NCBI RefSeq assembly: GCF_017639855.1
Contig: NZ_CP072115.1
Span: 806,001-870,000, forward strand
Reading direction: 5' to 3'
Length of the DNA stretch: 64,000 nucleotides
From: Streptococcus sp. zg-86
Lineage (GTDB): Bacteria > Bacillota > Bacilli > Lactobacillales > Streptococcaceae
In this document: positions 1-9,204 of the stretch, piece by piece
Layout: every line of letters starts with the position of its first letter
Position numbering within the stretch: the stretch's first letter is position 1
Program-made: the position numbers and the translations under genes
The notes under the pieces: generated by a model
The model's input: the letters and a program-made list of their open reading frames with translations, nothing else
Databases searched by the model: none
Told to the model about the DNA's origin: nothing

Positions 1-2
1 TG

Positions 3-1064
3 ATGCTTATTTTAAAGGCTACGAAGACATTAGATGTTGATATTTGGAATTATCATCATATGGCGATTGTTGGTGTTATGGTTTATTTTGTAACCAATAA
101 TATTTTTCTAGGTGTTGCTGCCTCTGTTACGATGGCCATTACAACCTTTAAGATTGCGGATTGGTCAGCACCTCTTGTTGAGCGATTCTTTGGCATTCCA
201 GGGGTTACTTTACCGACAGTGTCTGCGTTATCTTCTCTCGTGATTGCCTGGCCACTTAACTGGCTGTTAGACCGTATTCCTGGTATGAATAAAATTAGGT
301 TTTCAGTTAGGGAAGCACAGAAGTATCTTGGTTTCTTTGGAGACCAAATGATTCTTGGTTTACTAATGGGCTTTGTAATTGGTCTTCTTGCTCGTTATGA
401 TATTACTAAAAGTTTTGAACTTGGTGTCAATATGGCAGCAGTTCTCATTTTAATTCCGAAAATGACCTCGTTATTCATGGAAGGATTGATGCCGATTTCA
501 GAAGCAGCTAAAAATTTCACACAAAAATATTTCAAAGGCAGAGAATTATTTATCGGTTTGGATGCAGCTGTTGTTGTAGGAAATCCAGATGTGATTACGA
601 CGGCATTGATTTTAATTCCTCTTACAATCTTTATGTCAGTCATACTGCCCGGAAATCGTGTTTTACCGTTTGCTGACTTAGCGGTCATTCCTTTCCGTGT
701 TGCTATGGTTGTTGCATTGACTCGTGGAAATCTCTTTAAAAATCTGATTATTGGATTGATTACAACTGCCTCCTTATTGTATTTCGGAACGATTACAGCT
801 CCTGTATTGACAGAGGTAGCTCAGACAGTTGGCATTGATTTGGCGATTGCTGGTGGAGCGATAATGATTTCTTCCTTTGCTTCAACAAGTATGGTTCAAA
901 GCTTCTTAGTCTTTATGGCTTTTACTGGAAATCTTATGGTTACCATGCCGATTATGATTTTAGTCATTGCAGCTAGCTGGTATTATTTTGATGTTGTTCA
1001 GCCTAAGCTTCGAAAAGTTACTACTGAAAATGCAGGCACAACAGACAGTACAAATAAAATGTAA
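3..1064 (+). CDS. PTS galactitol-type IIC permease, 5' end outside window
   Basis: Membrane permease subunit of a phosphotransferase system, galactitol/GatC type, moving a sugar or polyol across the membrane while IIB and IIA phosphorylate it. The visible 353 residues are almost wholly hydrophobic, with roughly eight or nine membrane segments and a short charged C-terminal tail. Family members are about 420-460 residues, so roughly 80-100 N-terminal residues lie left of the window and the methionine at base 3 is probably internal. It ends 11 bases before dgoD, so the two are likely cotranscribed. That pairing suggests that the substrate may be an acidic sugar or a galactose derivative rather than galactitol itself; this is inference. 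The IIA and IIB genes are not in view. Confidence 0.85.
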   Translation: MLILKATKTLDVDIWNYHHMAIVGVMVYFVTNNIFLGVAASVTMAITTFKIADWSAPLVERFFGIPGVTLPTVSALSSLVIAWPLNWLLDRIPGMNKIRFSVREAQKYLGFFGDQMILGLLMGFVIGLLARYDITKSFELGVNMAAVLILIPKMTSLFMEGLMPISEAAKNFTQKYFKGRELFIGLDAAVVVGNPDVITTALILIPLTIFMSVILPGNRVLPFADLAVIPFRVAMVVALTRGNLFKNLIIGLITTASLLYFGTITAPVLTEVAQTVGIDLAIAGGAIMISSFASTSMVQSFLVFMAFTGNLMVTMPIMILVIAASWYYFDVVQPKLRKVTTENAGTTDSTNKM

Positions 1065-1075
1065 AGGATATAACC

Positions 1076-2221
1076 ATGAAAATAACAGACATAGAGATAT
1101 ACAAGGTAAAGCCAAGGTGGATTTTTGTACGTATTTTGACAGATGAAGGACTTGATGGCTGGGGTGAAATGATTTCAGGCACCAAGACAGAAACGGTCGT
1201 TGCGGGTGCTTATGAGATGGGCAAGCGTATTATCGGACGTAATCCGTTAGAAATCGAACGATTGTGGCAGGAACTTCATCGTTCATTCTTCCGAGGGGGG
1301 CCTATCAACGGTACGATTGTTTCAGGGATTGAAATGGCTTTATGGGATATTAAAGGAAAATACTTTAATGCCCCTGTTTATGAGTTGCTAGGTGGAGCAG
1401 CCAGAGATACTCTTCGTGTTTATTCTTGGATTGGGGGAGATCGCCCAGACGATGTGGTTGCTGAAGCTAAAGATAGAGTTAGTCGTGGTTTTAATGCAAT
1501 CAAAATGAATGCAACAGAAGAATTACATTATATTGATAATTTTAAAAAAATCGATCAGGTTTCACAGAGAGTAGCAGCTTTGAGAGATGCTTTTGGCTAT
1601 GATTTGGATATCGCAGTAGATTTCCATGGACGTGTACATAAACCAATGGCTAAGGTCCTTGCAAAAGAATTAGAACAATACAAATTAATGTTTATGGAAG
1701 AAGTCGTGCTTCCTGAGAATGAAGAAGCATTCGAGCAGATTGCTCAAGTTACTTCTACTCCTTTAGCAACAGGAGAACGCTTGGTTACGCGTTGGGACTT
1801 TAAGAATATATTCAATAAGGGTGTTATTGATATTATTCAACCTGATGTAGCTTTGGTAGGGGGAATCTTAGAAACACGTAAGATTGCTGCAATGGCTGAA
1901 ATGTACGATATGGCGGTTGCACCACATGCACCATATGGTCCAATCGCACTAGCGGCTACATTCCAGGTTGACGCCTGCACTCCAAATGTCTTTATTCAAG
2001 AACAAAGTCTAGGAATTCATTATAATAAGGGATTTGATTTATTGGATTTTGTCAGCAATAAAGAAATTTTCCAATACAAAGATGGTTTTATTGATATTCC
2101 AAGAGGTCCAGGTCTAGGTCTTGAAATGAATCTTGATCTTATCAAAGATATTGATAAGGAAGGACTGATTTGGACAAATCCAAAATGGAAACACTATGAT
2201 GGTACAATTGCCGAGTGGTAA
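1076..2221 (+). CDS. dgoD: D-galactonate dehydratase
   Basis: Enolase-superfamily dehydratase converting D-galactonate to 2-keto-3-deoxygalactonate, the first step of galactonate breakdown in the cytoplasm. The 381-residue length matches DgoD. Visible landmarks are the N-terminal capping domain (residues 1-115), the AVDFHGR metal-ligand strand near residue 181, the MEEVV strand near 208, a GERL strand near 234, the catalytic PHAPYGP loop near 285 and the QEQSMGIHYN-like stretch near 309. The C-terminus ending in AEW is also typical. It follows a PTS permease gene closely and is followed by a terminator, so it is probably the last gene of a sugar-acid operon that begins left of the window. Another acid-sugar dehydratase of the same subgroup cannot be excluded. 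Confidence 0.85.
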   Translation: MKITDIEIYKVKPRWIFVRILTDEGLDGWGEMISGTKTETVVAGAYEMGKRIIGRNPLEIERLWQELHRSFFRGGPINGTIVSGIEMALWDIKGKYFNAPVYELLGGAARDTLRVYSWIGGDRPDDVVAEAKDRVSRGFNAIKMNATEELHYIDNFKKIDQVSQRVAALRDAFGYDLDIAVDFHGRVHKPMAKVLAKELEQYKLMFMEEVVLPENEEAFEQIAQVTSTPLATGERLVTRWDFKNIFNKGVIDIIQPDVALVGGILETRKIAAMAEMYDMAVAPHAPYGPIALAATFQVDACTPNVFIQEQSLGIHYNKGFDLLDFVSNKEIFQYKDGFIDIPRGPGLGLEMNLDLIKDIDKEGLIWTNPKWKHYDGTIAEW

Positions 2222-2280
2222 CATACGAATGATAGCTAGTCATTCGATGCATAGACATAGAATCTTATAATCGATAAGAG

Positions 2281-2313
2281 ATACGCTTATTTTAAACGAT
2301 GAGCGTATTTTTT
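2281..2313 (+). terminator. Terminator after dgoD
   Basis: A 7-bp stem ATACGCT/AGCGTAT with a long loop is followed by a run of six T, 60 bases after the dgoD stop. It would end the sugar-acid operon. Confidence 0.6.
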
Positions 2314-2524
2314 CAAAAATAGACTATCTAGTCTGGGAATACGGTTTGCTAGGTTGTTCCCATCATTATTTTATCTCATATGCCAATTACAGGGAGAATG
2401 GAGATGTGCTCCAATAAGTACTCTTGAAATCGCTTGGTTTCAAGAGCTTTTTGAATCGTGATAGAGTTAGGATTGTAATTTATTTGAGTAGAAAATCCGG
2501 TTAAATTTTGATAAAATAGGCTAA

Positions 2525-2617
2525 TATAGTGAATTGAATAAAGGTTAGGACATCGTTAAGTCGTCAGTTCTATCTGCAGCTCCTTGCCTTGTCCTATTCC
2601 TTTCTCAATCCACTATA
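2525..2617. repeat. Family A small mobile repeat, short copy (1 of 4)
   Basis: A 93-bp non-coding repeat bounded by imperfect inverted ends (TATAGTGAATTGAATAAA at left; the complement of TATAGTGGATTGAGAAA at right). The same ends and the internal string CTATCTGCAGCTCCTTGCC recur at 35582, 60516 (inverted) and 62040. This copy lacks the nested insertion seen in the other three, so it looks like the basic form. Ends beginning and closing with TA fit a MITE mobilised by an IS630/Tc1-mariner type transposase (inference). The rest of the 2314-2694 gap shows only a short hairpin (CTCTTGAAATC..GGTTTCAAGAG, about 2421-2444) and the presumed promoter of the next gene. Confidence 0.75.
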
Positions 2618-2694
2618 GTCTTCATGAAAACAGTCTTAAGGCTGAAACTGTGATGAGAGACTCGAGGAAGAAATACATTGAAGGGAAGAGATAG

Positions 2695-3579
2695 ATGAAA
2701 ACCGTTTTTAGAGGAATGAAGGTAGGTCTTTGTGCAGTGGTACTCTTAGGATTAGGGGCTTGTTCACAGGGACCAAAAACAGCAGAATCGCAAGTAGCTA
2801 ATGAAACGACAGTAGCCAGTTCGCAGCAAGAAATGCCACAATGGACAGCGACCTATACAAACTTAGCTAGTCGGACTAGTGTCGAAGATGTGCAGACCTT
2901 GTTATTGACTTATTTGGATAAGGACAGTGTGGATGCTTTCTTTAAGCTTGTGAATGAGTATAACGAAATTGTCGCTTCTGCCGGTTTACAAGGTGATTTT
3001 GCTCCTTTTAGCAAAACAGAGTATGACGTTGAAAAAATCAGCAACCTATGGACCGAAAAGCACAGTGATTTTGTAGGCACAAATTGCCGTATCAATAGCT
3101 ATGTTCTGTTGAAAAACCAGATTGACATTCCTCAGAGTGAAAAAGATGATGCTCTACTGTTTATAGACAATGATGCGATTGAAAACGGAAGGCTATTTGA
3201 TACAGAAGATAAAGAAGCCTTTAATCGATTGTTCTCAAGAGTGAAGACAGAATCAACGACGGATGTAAAGGTTCATGCGAAAAAAATGGAGAACTTCCTT
3301 TCACAATTCAAGTTTGACGAAAATGCAAGAATGCTTTCTGTCGTTTTGCATGATAACTTGGATGGAGAAGCACTCTTTATTGGCCATGTCGGTGTATTGG
3401 TCCCAACGAATGATGGATTCGTATTCGTAGAGAAGCTATCGTTTGAAGAGCCCTATCAAGCGATTAAATTCGAGACAAAGGAAGATTGCTACCAGTATCT
3501 GTTAACGAAATACGCAGACTATACTGGAGAAGGATTGGCAAAACCATTTATCATGGACAATAATAAATGGGCACAGTAA
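2695..3579 (+). CDS. DUF4300-type lipoprotein
   Basis: Predicted lipoprotein of 294 residues attached to the outer face of the membrane. The signal peptide ends in a lipobox LGAC with the acylated cysteine at residue 23, followed by a Ser/Thr/Gln-rich linker to about residue 48. The remaining 245 residues resemble the streptococcal DUF4300 family, whose function is unknown; motifs such as TYTNLASRTS after the linker and a conserved NCRINSY stretch are typical. It stands alone, flanked by a family A repeat upstream and a terminator downstream. The start is preceded by AGGGAAGAG. Substrate and partners cannot be read from the sequence. Confidence 0.75.
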   Translation: MKTVFRGMKVGLCAVVLLGLGACSQGPKTAESQVANETTVASSQQEMPQWTATYTNLASRTSVEDVQTLLLTYLDKDSVDAFFKLVNEYNEIVASAGLQGDFAPFSKTEYDVEKISNLWTEKHSDFVGTNCRINSYVLLKNQIDIPQSEKDDALLFIDNDAIENGRLFDTEDKEAFNRLFSRVKTESTTDVKVHAKKMENFLSQFKFDENARMLSVVLHDNLDGEALFIGHVGVLVPTNDGFVFVEKLSFEEPYQAIKFETKEDCYQYLLTKYADYTGEGLAKPFIMDNNKWAQ

Positions 3580-3595
3580 TCAACGAATAAAGAAG

Positions 3596-3632
3596 AAAAC
3601 AGGAGCTCCTTTCAATAAGCGCCTGTTTTTTT
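3596..3632 (+). terminator. Terminator after the DUF4300 lipoprotein gene
   Basis: Stem AAAACAGG/CCTGTTTT with a run of T follows the stop by about 17 bases. The 3633-3813 gap beyond it holds only promoter-like AT-rich DNA (TATAAT near 3732). Confidence 0.65.
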
Positions 3633-3813
3633 ATACCTTCCTGTCTTGTTAGAAGATAGTGAACTACTGTATATAGGGAAATGATGAATCTGATACTAGC
3701 GTTTTCCAACAGCTTTGGTTCTCTAATGTGATATAATGATAGGTGAATCAATTCGTTCTATTGTGCACACCCTTTGAACCTCTTGCACACCCCTAGAAAG
3801 GAAAAACTTAAAA

Positions 3814-4527
3814 TTGTATTACAAATTTCTATTATTTGACCTTGACCATACCTTGTTGGATTTTGCAGCAGGGGAGGAAGTAGCCTTAACCCAGTTTTTG
3901 GAAGCTATGGAAGTAAAAGATATGGCGAGCTTTAAAGCCTATTATAAACCGATGAATCAGGCTATGTGGAAGGATTTGGAGCAGGGAAAAATCAGCAAGC
4001 TTGATTTAATCAACACACGTTTTTCCCGCGCTTTTTCCCATTTTGGTCGTGAGGTAGATGGCCGAGAAATGGCGCTTCTGTACCAGAAATTCATTAGCCA
4101 ACAGGGGCAAACATTTGATGGGGTTGTAGAGTTATTGCAGGAGCTGACAGCTCTAGGATATGAGCTTTACGGAGCAACAAATGGTGTGACCTATATTCAG
4201 GAAAATCGGATGGCTCATTCACCAATCCAACCTTTTTTCAAGGAAATCTTTATTTCTGAGCAAATGGGGACCAAAAAGCCTGAGGCTCTCTTTTATGACA
4301 AAATAGCAGAGCAGATTACAGGTTTTACCAAAGAAACAGCCTTGATGATTGGAGACAGTTTGACAGCAGATGTTCAAGGTGGCAATAATGCAGGAATTGA
4401 CACTGTTTGGTACAATCCACAGGGGCTAGAAAATCACACTAGTGCCAAGCCAACCTATGAAGTCAGCAATTATCAAGAATTGCTAACCTTATTGAAAGTC
4501 AATCAGTTAGGAGGAGAAAAATGCTAG
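3814..4527 (+). CDS. YjjG-family noncanonical pyrimidine nucleotidase (HAD)
   Basis: Cytoplasmic HAD-superfamily phosphatase, probably a nucleoside 5'-monophosphatase acting on noncanonical pyrimidine nucleotides as YjjG does. HAD motif I is FDLDHTLLDF (residues 7-16), motif II corresponds to YGATNG near 130, motif III to the lysine in GTKKPEA near 151, and motif IV to MIGDSLTADVQGG near 179. The 237-residue length is standard. The start is a TTG, since no ATG gives a full motif I with its usual N-terminus; an AGAAAGG ribosome site precedes it. It overlaps the next gene by 7 bases, so the two are translationally coupled. Confidence 0.85.
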   Translation: MYYKFLLFDLDHTLLDFAAGEEVALTQFLEAMEVKDMASFKAYYKPMNQAMWKDLEQGKISKLDLINTRFSRAFSHFGREVDGREMALLYQKFISQQGQTFDGVVELLQELTALGYELYGATNGVTYIQENRMAHSPIQPFFKEIFISEQMGTKKPEALFYDKIAEQITGFTKETALMIGDSLTADVQGGNNAGIDTVWYNPQGLENHTSAKPTYEVSNYQELLTLLKVNQLGGEKC

Positions 4528-4916
4528 CGAAATCCTTGCATGAAATTCGTGTCTTTGAAAATTTTGAAATGGTCTCATCTGAAAAGGGTCATGTCGTGGT
4601 TACAACAGAAGTAGTCGAAAAGTCCTTAAATTATTATGGCTTTGCCCACGGAGGCTATCTCTTTACGCTTTGTGATCAAATTAGCGGTTTGGTAGCTATT
4701 TCGACGGGTGTTGACGCCGTAACGCTCCAATCGAGTATCAATTACCTCAAGTCAGGTAAGCTAGGAGATACCCTTTTGATTGATGGTCGATGTGTCCATG
4801 ACGGCAGAACCACCAAGGTGGTCGATGTGACCGTGACCAATCAAAAGCAGGAAGAAATCGTTAAAGCAACCTTCACCATGTTTGTCACAGGTGAGCATAA
4901 AAATCGATTGCAGTAG
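4521..4916 (+). CDS. PaaI-family hotdog thioesterase
   Basis: Hotdog-fold acyl-CoA thioesterase of 131 residues. The characteristic helix start NYYGFAHGGYLFTLCDQISG (residues 38-57) carries the HGG turn and the acidic residue expected for the PaaI/YbaW group, and the following strand VTLQSSINYLK matches. These enzymes hydrolyse aryl- or acyl-CoA in housekeeping or detoxification; the true substrate is unknown. It overlaps the YjjG-type gene by 7 bases and precedes a wall carboxypeptidase gene by 26, so it sits in the middle of a likely three-gene transcript. Confidence 0.85.
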   Translation: MLAKSLHEIRVFENFEMVSSEKGHVVVTTEVVEKSLNYYGFAHGGYLFTLCDQISGLVAISTGVDAVTLQSSINYLKSGKLGDTLLIDGRCVHDGRTTKVVDVTVTNQKQEEIVKATFTMFVTGEHKNRLQ

Positions 4917-4942
4917 TCTTGGAAGAAGTATAGAAACTAGGT

Positions 4943-5689
4943 ATGTGCATGAAAATGAAATCCATTTTATTCAGTTTATCTTTAGTAGCACTCGTGGCCT
5001 GTGCTAAGCCAAAGATTGAACAGCAAGGAGCATCAACTACTGAATCCTCCCTTGCCCCAACTCAATCACAGGTCGCAGAAGAAAGTAAGTCTTCAACGAC
5101 AGAGGCAACTCAAGAAACAAAGGATTCAGCTGCCAAAGTAACCTTCAACGGTTCTTATTATAGCGTTCAGGGCAAATATGGCGAGGTTATCATTGTCAAT
5201 AAAAAACATCCGCTCTCAAGCGACTATGCACCGGGAGAAAATCCTGAAGCCGTATCTGCCTTTCGTGAGATTGTAGCCAAGATGCACTCACTGGGTTATG
5301 ATGTTTCAACGACCAACTACAGCGGTTTTCGCTCCTACGAAACGCAGGCGCACCTCTACCAATCCTATGTGGCAAATGACGGTAAAGAAAATGCAGATCG
5401 TTATTCCGCACGAGCTGGTTACAGTGAGCACCAGACAGGCTTGGCCTACGATATTTTGGATAGTAGTGGAGCCCTTCTAACAGAACCTAGTGCGACCAAA
5501 TGGCTGGCAGAACATGCTCATGAGTACGGCTTTATTGTCCGCTATTTACCTGAGAAAGAGCATAGTACAGGTTACATGGCAGAATCTTGGCATATCCGCT
5601 ATATTGGACAAGAAGCGACAGATATTTATCAATCTGGCCAAACCCTTGAAGAATACCTTGGAGTCGCAGGTGGAGATTATGAGGATTAG
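4943..5689 (+). CDS. D-alanyl-D-alanine carboxypeptidase (VanY/LdcB type), lipoprotein
   Basis: Surface lipoprotein that trims peptidoglycan stem peptides; streptococcal homologues act as LD-carboxypeptidases (LdcB/DacB). The signal peptide ends in a lipobox LVAC, then comes a Ser/Thr/Glu-rich linker to about residue 65. The VanY catalytic domain shows the zinc-ligand motif SEHQTGLAYDI near residue 159, the substrate-binding SGFRSYETQ near 126 and the ESWHIRYIG motif near 214. The start could equally be the ATG six bases downstream (4949), giving MKMKSILF, which makes a more usual signal peptide. Confidence 0.88.
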   Translation: MCMKMKSILFSLSLVALVACAKPKIEQQGASTTESSLAPTQSQVAEESKSSTTEATQETKDSAAKVTFNGSYYSVQGKYGEVIIVNKKHPLSSDYAPGENPEAVSAFREIVAKMHSLGYDVSTTNYSGFRSYETQAHLYQSYVANDGKENADRYSARAGYSEHQTGLAYDILDSSGALLTEPSATKWLAEHAHEYGFIVRYLPEKEHSTGYMAESWHIRYIGQEATDIYQSGQTLEEYLGVAGGDYED

Positions 5690-5746
5690 AAGGTGTAAAG
5701 TTTATATAGGGATGTTTATTAAAAAATAGCAGAGATGATAGTCAAC

Positions 5747-5774
5747 AAAAAAGTAGGCTAGTCCTGCTTTTTTT
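5747..5774 (+). terminator. Terminator before uvrC
   Basis: Stem AAAGTAGG/CCTGCTTT (one G:U pair) followed by seven T. It lies between the carboxypeptidase gene and uvrC, so uvrC probably starts from its own promoter (TTGTTACAATAAGAG region). Confidence 0.6.
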
Positions 5775-5786
5775 GTTACAATAAGA

Positions 5787-7574
5787 GTGATGAACGATTT
5801 GATAAAAGACAAACTAGAATTACTTCCAGATAGCCCAGGTTGCTATCTGCATAAAAATCAATACGGTAAGATTATCTACGTTGGTAAGGCGAAAAATCTG
5901 CGCAATCGTGTTCGGTCTTATTTTCGTGGAAGTCATGATACCAAGACAACGGCTTTGGTGTCTGAAATTGCGGATTTCGAGTTTATTGTGACCGAATCCA
6001 ATATCGAAGCCCTGCTCTTAGAAATCAATCTGATTCAGGAAAATAAACCGCGCTACAATATCATGCTCAAAGATGATAAGTCCTATCCCTTTATCAAGAT
6101 TAGTAATGAGCGACATCCGCGCCTGATGATTACCCGCCAGGTTCGTAAGGACGGTGGGCAGTATTTTGGTCCTTATCCAGATGTAGGTGCTGCCAACCAA
6201 ACCCTCAAGCTACTTGAGCGCCTTTATCCCTTTCGTAAATGCAAGTTGCCAGAAAACAAATACTGCCTGTATTACCATTTGGGTCAATGTTTAGCACATG
6301 GTGAGCACATGCCTAGTCGAGAGGATTATGCCCAAATGGCAACTGAAGTCAGCCAATTTTTGACAGGCCATGATGACAAGATAGTTCACCAGCTTCAGGA
6401 AAAAATGCAGGTTGCAGCAGACAATTGGGAATTTGAAAAAGCTGCCGAATACCGTGATATTCTCCAGTCTATTTCAACCTTACGCACCAAGCAGCGGGTC
6501 ATGGCCAAGGACTTGCAGGATCGAGACGTGTTTGGTTACTATGTCGAAAAAGGTTGGATGTGTGTACAGGTCTTTTTTGTCCGTCAAGGAAAACTGATTG
6601 AGCGCAATGTTAACCTCTTTCCGTATTACAATGAGGCTGAAGAGGATTTCTTGACCTATCTGGGGCAATTCTATCGCAACCAACAGCATTTAATTCCCAA
6701 AGAAGTACTGATTCCACAGGATATTGATGAAGAAGCAGTTAAAAGTCTTGTTGCTGCTAAGATTGTCAAACCTCAGCGTGGAGAGAAGAAACAGCTTCTC
6801 CAACTTGCGACCAAGAATGCGCGTGTCAGCTTGCAGCAGAAATTTAATCTCCTAGAAAAAAATCTGGAAAAAACGCAAGGCGCAATTGAGAACATTGGCC
6901 AGTTGCTTGGTATTCCTACGCCAGTTCGGATAGAAGCCTTTGATAACTCCAACATAATGGGAACCAGCCCAGTTTCTGCTATGGTTGTTTTTGAAAATGG
7001 CGTTCCCAATAAAAAAGAATACCGTAAGTATAAAATCAAAACGGTCGAAGGACCAGACGATTATGCTTCCATGCGAGAAGTGCTCTATCGCCGTTATAGT
7101 CGTGTCCAAAAAGAGGGCTTAACACCGCCAGATTTGATTATCATCGATGGTGGTCAAGGGCAAGTCAATGTAGCCAAGAAAGTCATTGAACAAGAACTCG
7201 GTCTGAGTATTCCGATTGCTGGGTTGCAAAAAAATGATAAACACCAGACACACGATATGCTTTTTGGGAGTCCTTTACAGGTTATTCCCCTTTCTCGAAA
7301 TTCACAGGAATTTTTCCTCTTGCAACGGATTCAAGATGAGGTACACCGTTTTGCTATTACCTTCCATAGGCAGGTTCGTTCGAAGAATTCCTTTTCATCC
7401 AAACTGGATAACATTGAAGGACTTGGACCAAAGCGTAAACAAACTCTGTTAAAACACTTTAAATCCTTGACAAAAATTCAAGAAGCTAGTTTACAGGAGA
7501 TTGCTGAAGCAGGTGTTCCTTATAAAGTGGCACAAGCGGTAAAAGAAAAGCTAAATGAGCAAGATCAGCGTTGA
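5787..7574 (+). CDS. uvrC: Excinuclease ABC subunit C
   Basis: UvrC makes the 3' and 5' incisions in nucleotide excision repair together with UvrA and UvrB (uvrB lies at 19.2 kb in this window). Its 595 residues are standard. The N-terminal GIY-YIG nuclease begins with LPDSPGCYLHKN and has YVGKAKNLRNRV near residue 31. The UvrB-interacting UVR motif lies near 200-235, the RNase H-like endonuclease region contains EAFDNSNIMG near 383 and IIDGGQGQ near 453, and a C-terminal helix-hairpin-helix contains NIEGLGPKRKQTLLKHF. The GTG at 5787 and the ATG at 5790 are both possible starts. Confidence 0.97.
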   Translation: MMNDLIKDKLELLPDSPGCYLHKNQYGKIIYVGKAKNLRNRVRSYFRGSHDTKTTALVSEIADFEFIVTESNIEALLLEINLIQENKPRYNIMLKDDKSYPFIKISNERHPRLMITRQVRKDGGQYFGPYPDVGAANQTLKLLERLYPFRKCKLPENKYCLYYHLGQCLAHGEHMPSREDYAQMATEVSQFLTGHDDKIVHQLQEKMQVAADNWEFEKAAEYRDILQSISTLRTKQRVMAKDLQDRDVFGYYVEKGWMCVQVFFVRQGKLIERNVNLFPYYNEAEEDFLTYLGQFYRNQQHLIPKEVLIPQDIDEEAVKSLVAAKIVKPQRGEKKQLLQLATKNARVSLQQKFNLLEKNLEKTQGAIENIGQLLGIPTPVRIEAFDNSNIMGTSPVSAMVVFENGVPNKKEYRKYKIKTVEGPDDYASMREVLYRRYSRVQKEGLTPPDLIIIDGGQGQVNVAKKVIEQELGLSIPIAGLQKNDKHQTHDMLFGSPLQVIPLSRNSQEFFLLQRIQDEVHRFAITFHRQVRSKNSFSSKLDNIEGLGPKRKQTLLKHFKSLTKIQEASLQEIAEAGVPYKVAQAVKEKLNEQDQR

Positions 7575-7643
7575 AATAATCAGCTTTTCATGATAAAATG
7601 AGTGGAAAGATGTATAGAATATTCATATGTAAAAGGAGACATC

Positions 7644-7769
7644 ATGGCATTTGGAGAAGAAAAACACAAGAAAAATACATTTGAAAAAATCACCCTGATC
7701 ATCGTAGTAGTGATGGTTTTGGCAACACTAGCTGGACTGATTTTACCAGCAATTAGTGCCATTAGGTAA
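7644..7769 (+). CDS. DUF4044 small membrane protein
   Basis: A 41-residue protein: a basic N-terminus of about 17 residues (MAFGEEKHKKNTFEKIT) followed by one hydrophobic segment of about 22 residues ending near the C-terminus. This layout and length match the DUF4044 family of streptococci and lactobacilli, whose function is unknown. A strong ribosome site (AAAAGGAG) lies 6 bases before the ATG. It sits between uvrC and obgE. A GC-rich hairpin (GGGCTA..TAGCCC, about 7777-7804) follows its stop and may separate it from obgE. Confidence 0.8.
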   Translation: MAFGEEKHKKNTFEKITLIIVVVMVLATLAGLILPAISAIR

Positions 7770-7843
7770 TCTGCGGGGCTAGGAGGACTCAATCCTTTAG
7801 CCCTTATTTTATGAAGTAGCAAGAGGAAGAAATAGGTAAGAAA

Positions 7844-9157
7844 ATGAGTATGTTTTTAGATACAGCCAAAATCAAGGTTAAGGCTGGTAAGGGCGGAGAT
7901 GGCATGGTAGCCTTTCGCCGTGAAAAATATGTCCCAAATGGTGGTCCGTGGGGCGGAGATGGCGGCCGTGGTGGTAACGTTGTTTTTGTGGTTGACGAAG
8001 GATTGCGAACCCTGATGGATTTCCGCTATAATCGCCAATTTAAGGCTGATTCTGGTGAAAAAGGCATGACCAAGGGGATGCATGGTCGTGGGGCAGAAGA
8101 TTTGTTCGTTCGTGTTCCACAGGGGACAACTGTCCGAGATGCGGAAACGGGCAAGGTCATTACAGACTTGGTAGAGCATGGTCAAGAGTTTATCGTAGCG
8201 CATGGTGGTCGCGGTGGTCGTGGCAATATTCGCTTTGCGACACCGAAAAATCCTGCTCCTGAAATTTCTGAAAATGGCGAACCTGGTGAAGAACGCCAAC
8301 TCGAATTAGAATTAAAAGTCTTAGCTGATGTAGGTTTGGTTGGTTTTCCTTCTGTTGGAAAATCTACTCTACTCAGCGTGATTACAGCCGCAAAACCTAA
8401 AATTGGTGCCTACCATTTTACAACCATTGTTCCAAATCTAGGCATGGTCCGTACCAAATCAGGTGAATCTTTTGCAGTAGCTGATTTACCAGGTTTGATT
8501 GAAGGAGCTAGCCAAGGTGTGGGACTGGGAACTCAGTTCCTCCGCCATATCGAACGCACACGAGTCATCCTGCACGTTCTTGATATGTCTGCCAGTGAGG
8601 GGCGAGATCCTTATGAGGATTATATCGCAATTAATAATGAGTTAGAAACATACAATCTCCGCCTTATGGAACGTCCACAGATTATCGTAGCCAATAAAAT
8701 GGATATGCCAGATGCGGAAGAAAACTTGAAGGTATTCAGGCAAAAATTAGCAGCCAACTATGATGAGTTTGATGAACTGCCTCAAATTTTTCCGATTTCT
8801 GGTCTAGCACATCAAGGTCTAGAAAATCTGTTAGAAGCAACGGCTGAATTGCTTGATAAGACCCCAGAATTCCTCTTGTACGATGAGGCAGACTTTGAAG
8901 CAGAAGAAGCCTACTATGGCTTTAACCCAGACGAACCAGAATTTGACATTAGTCGTGCGGACGATGCAAGTTGGATTTTATCTGGTGAGAAACTGGAAAA
9001 ACTCTTTACCATGACCAACTTTGATCGTGATGAGTCTGTCATGAAGTTTGCTCGTCAATTGCGTGGTATGGGAGTCGATGAAGCCCTCCGTGCTCGTGGT
9101 GCTAAGGATGGCGACATTGTCCGAATCGGCACATTTGAGTTTGAGTTTGTGGATTAA
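7844..9157 (+). CDS. obgE: GTPase ObgE/CgtA
   Basis: Essential Obg-family GTPase of 437 residues involved in 50S ribosome assembly and stress control. The glycine-rich OBG domain (residues 1-158) has the GGDGG, GGRGG and GRGG runs. The G domain has the P-loop GFPSVGKST near 166, the DLPG motif near 213 and NKMD near 283. A C-terminal OCT domain covers about 360-437. The ATG has an AGGTAAG upstream; no other start is credible. Confidence 0.97.
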   Translation: MSMFLDTAKIKVKAGKGGDGMVAFRREKYVPNGGPWGGDGGRGGNVVFVVDEGLRTLMDFRYNRQFKADSGEKGMTKGMHGRGAEDLFVRVPQGTTVRDAETGKVITDLVEHGQEFIVAHGGRGGRGNIRFATPKNPAPEISENGEPGEERQLELELKVLADVGLVGFPSVGKSTLLSVITAAKPKIGAYHFTTIVPNLGMVRTKSGESFAVADLPGLIEGASQGVGLGTQFLRHIERTRVILHVLDMSASEGRDPYEDYIAINNELETYNLRLMERPQIIVANKMDMPDAEENLKVFRQKLAANYDEFDELPQIFPISGLAHQGLENLLEATAELLDKTPEFLLYDEADFEAEEAYYGFNPDEPEFDISRADDASWILSGEKLEKLFTMTNFDRDESVMKFARQLRGMGVDEALRARGAKDGDIVRIGTFEFEFVD

Positions 9158-9204
9158 CGTTGGAAGCACATCTAAGTCAATGACTTGATGTGCTACGGTA
9201 GCCA

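Noticed and set aside
6852..7109. Minus-strand frames inside uvrC, obgE, lepA and uvrB
   Set aside because: All lie opposite well-supported genes, lack ribosome sites and match no family; treated as shadows.
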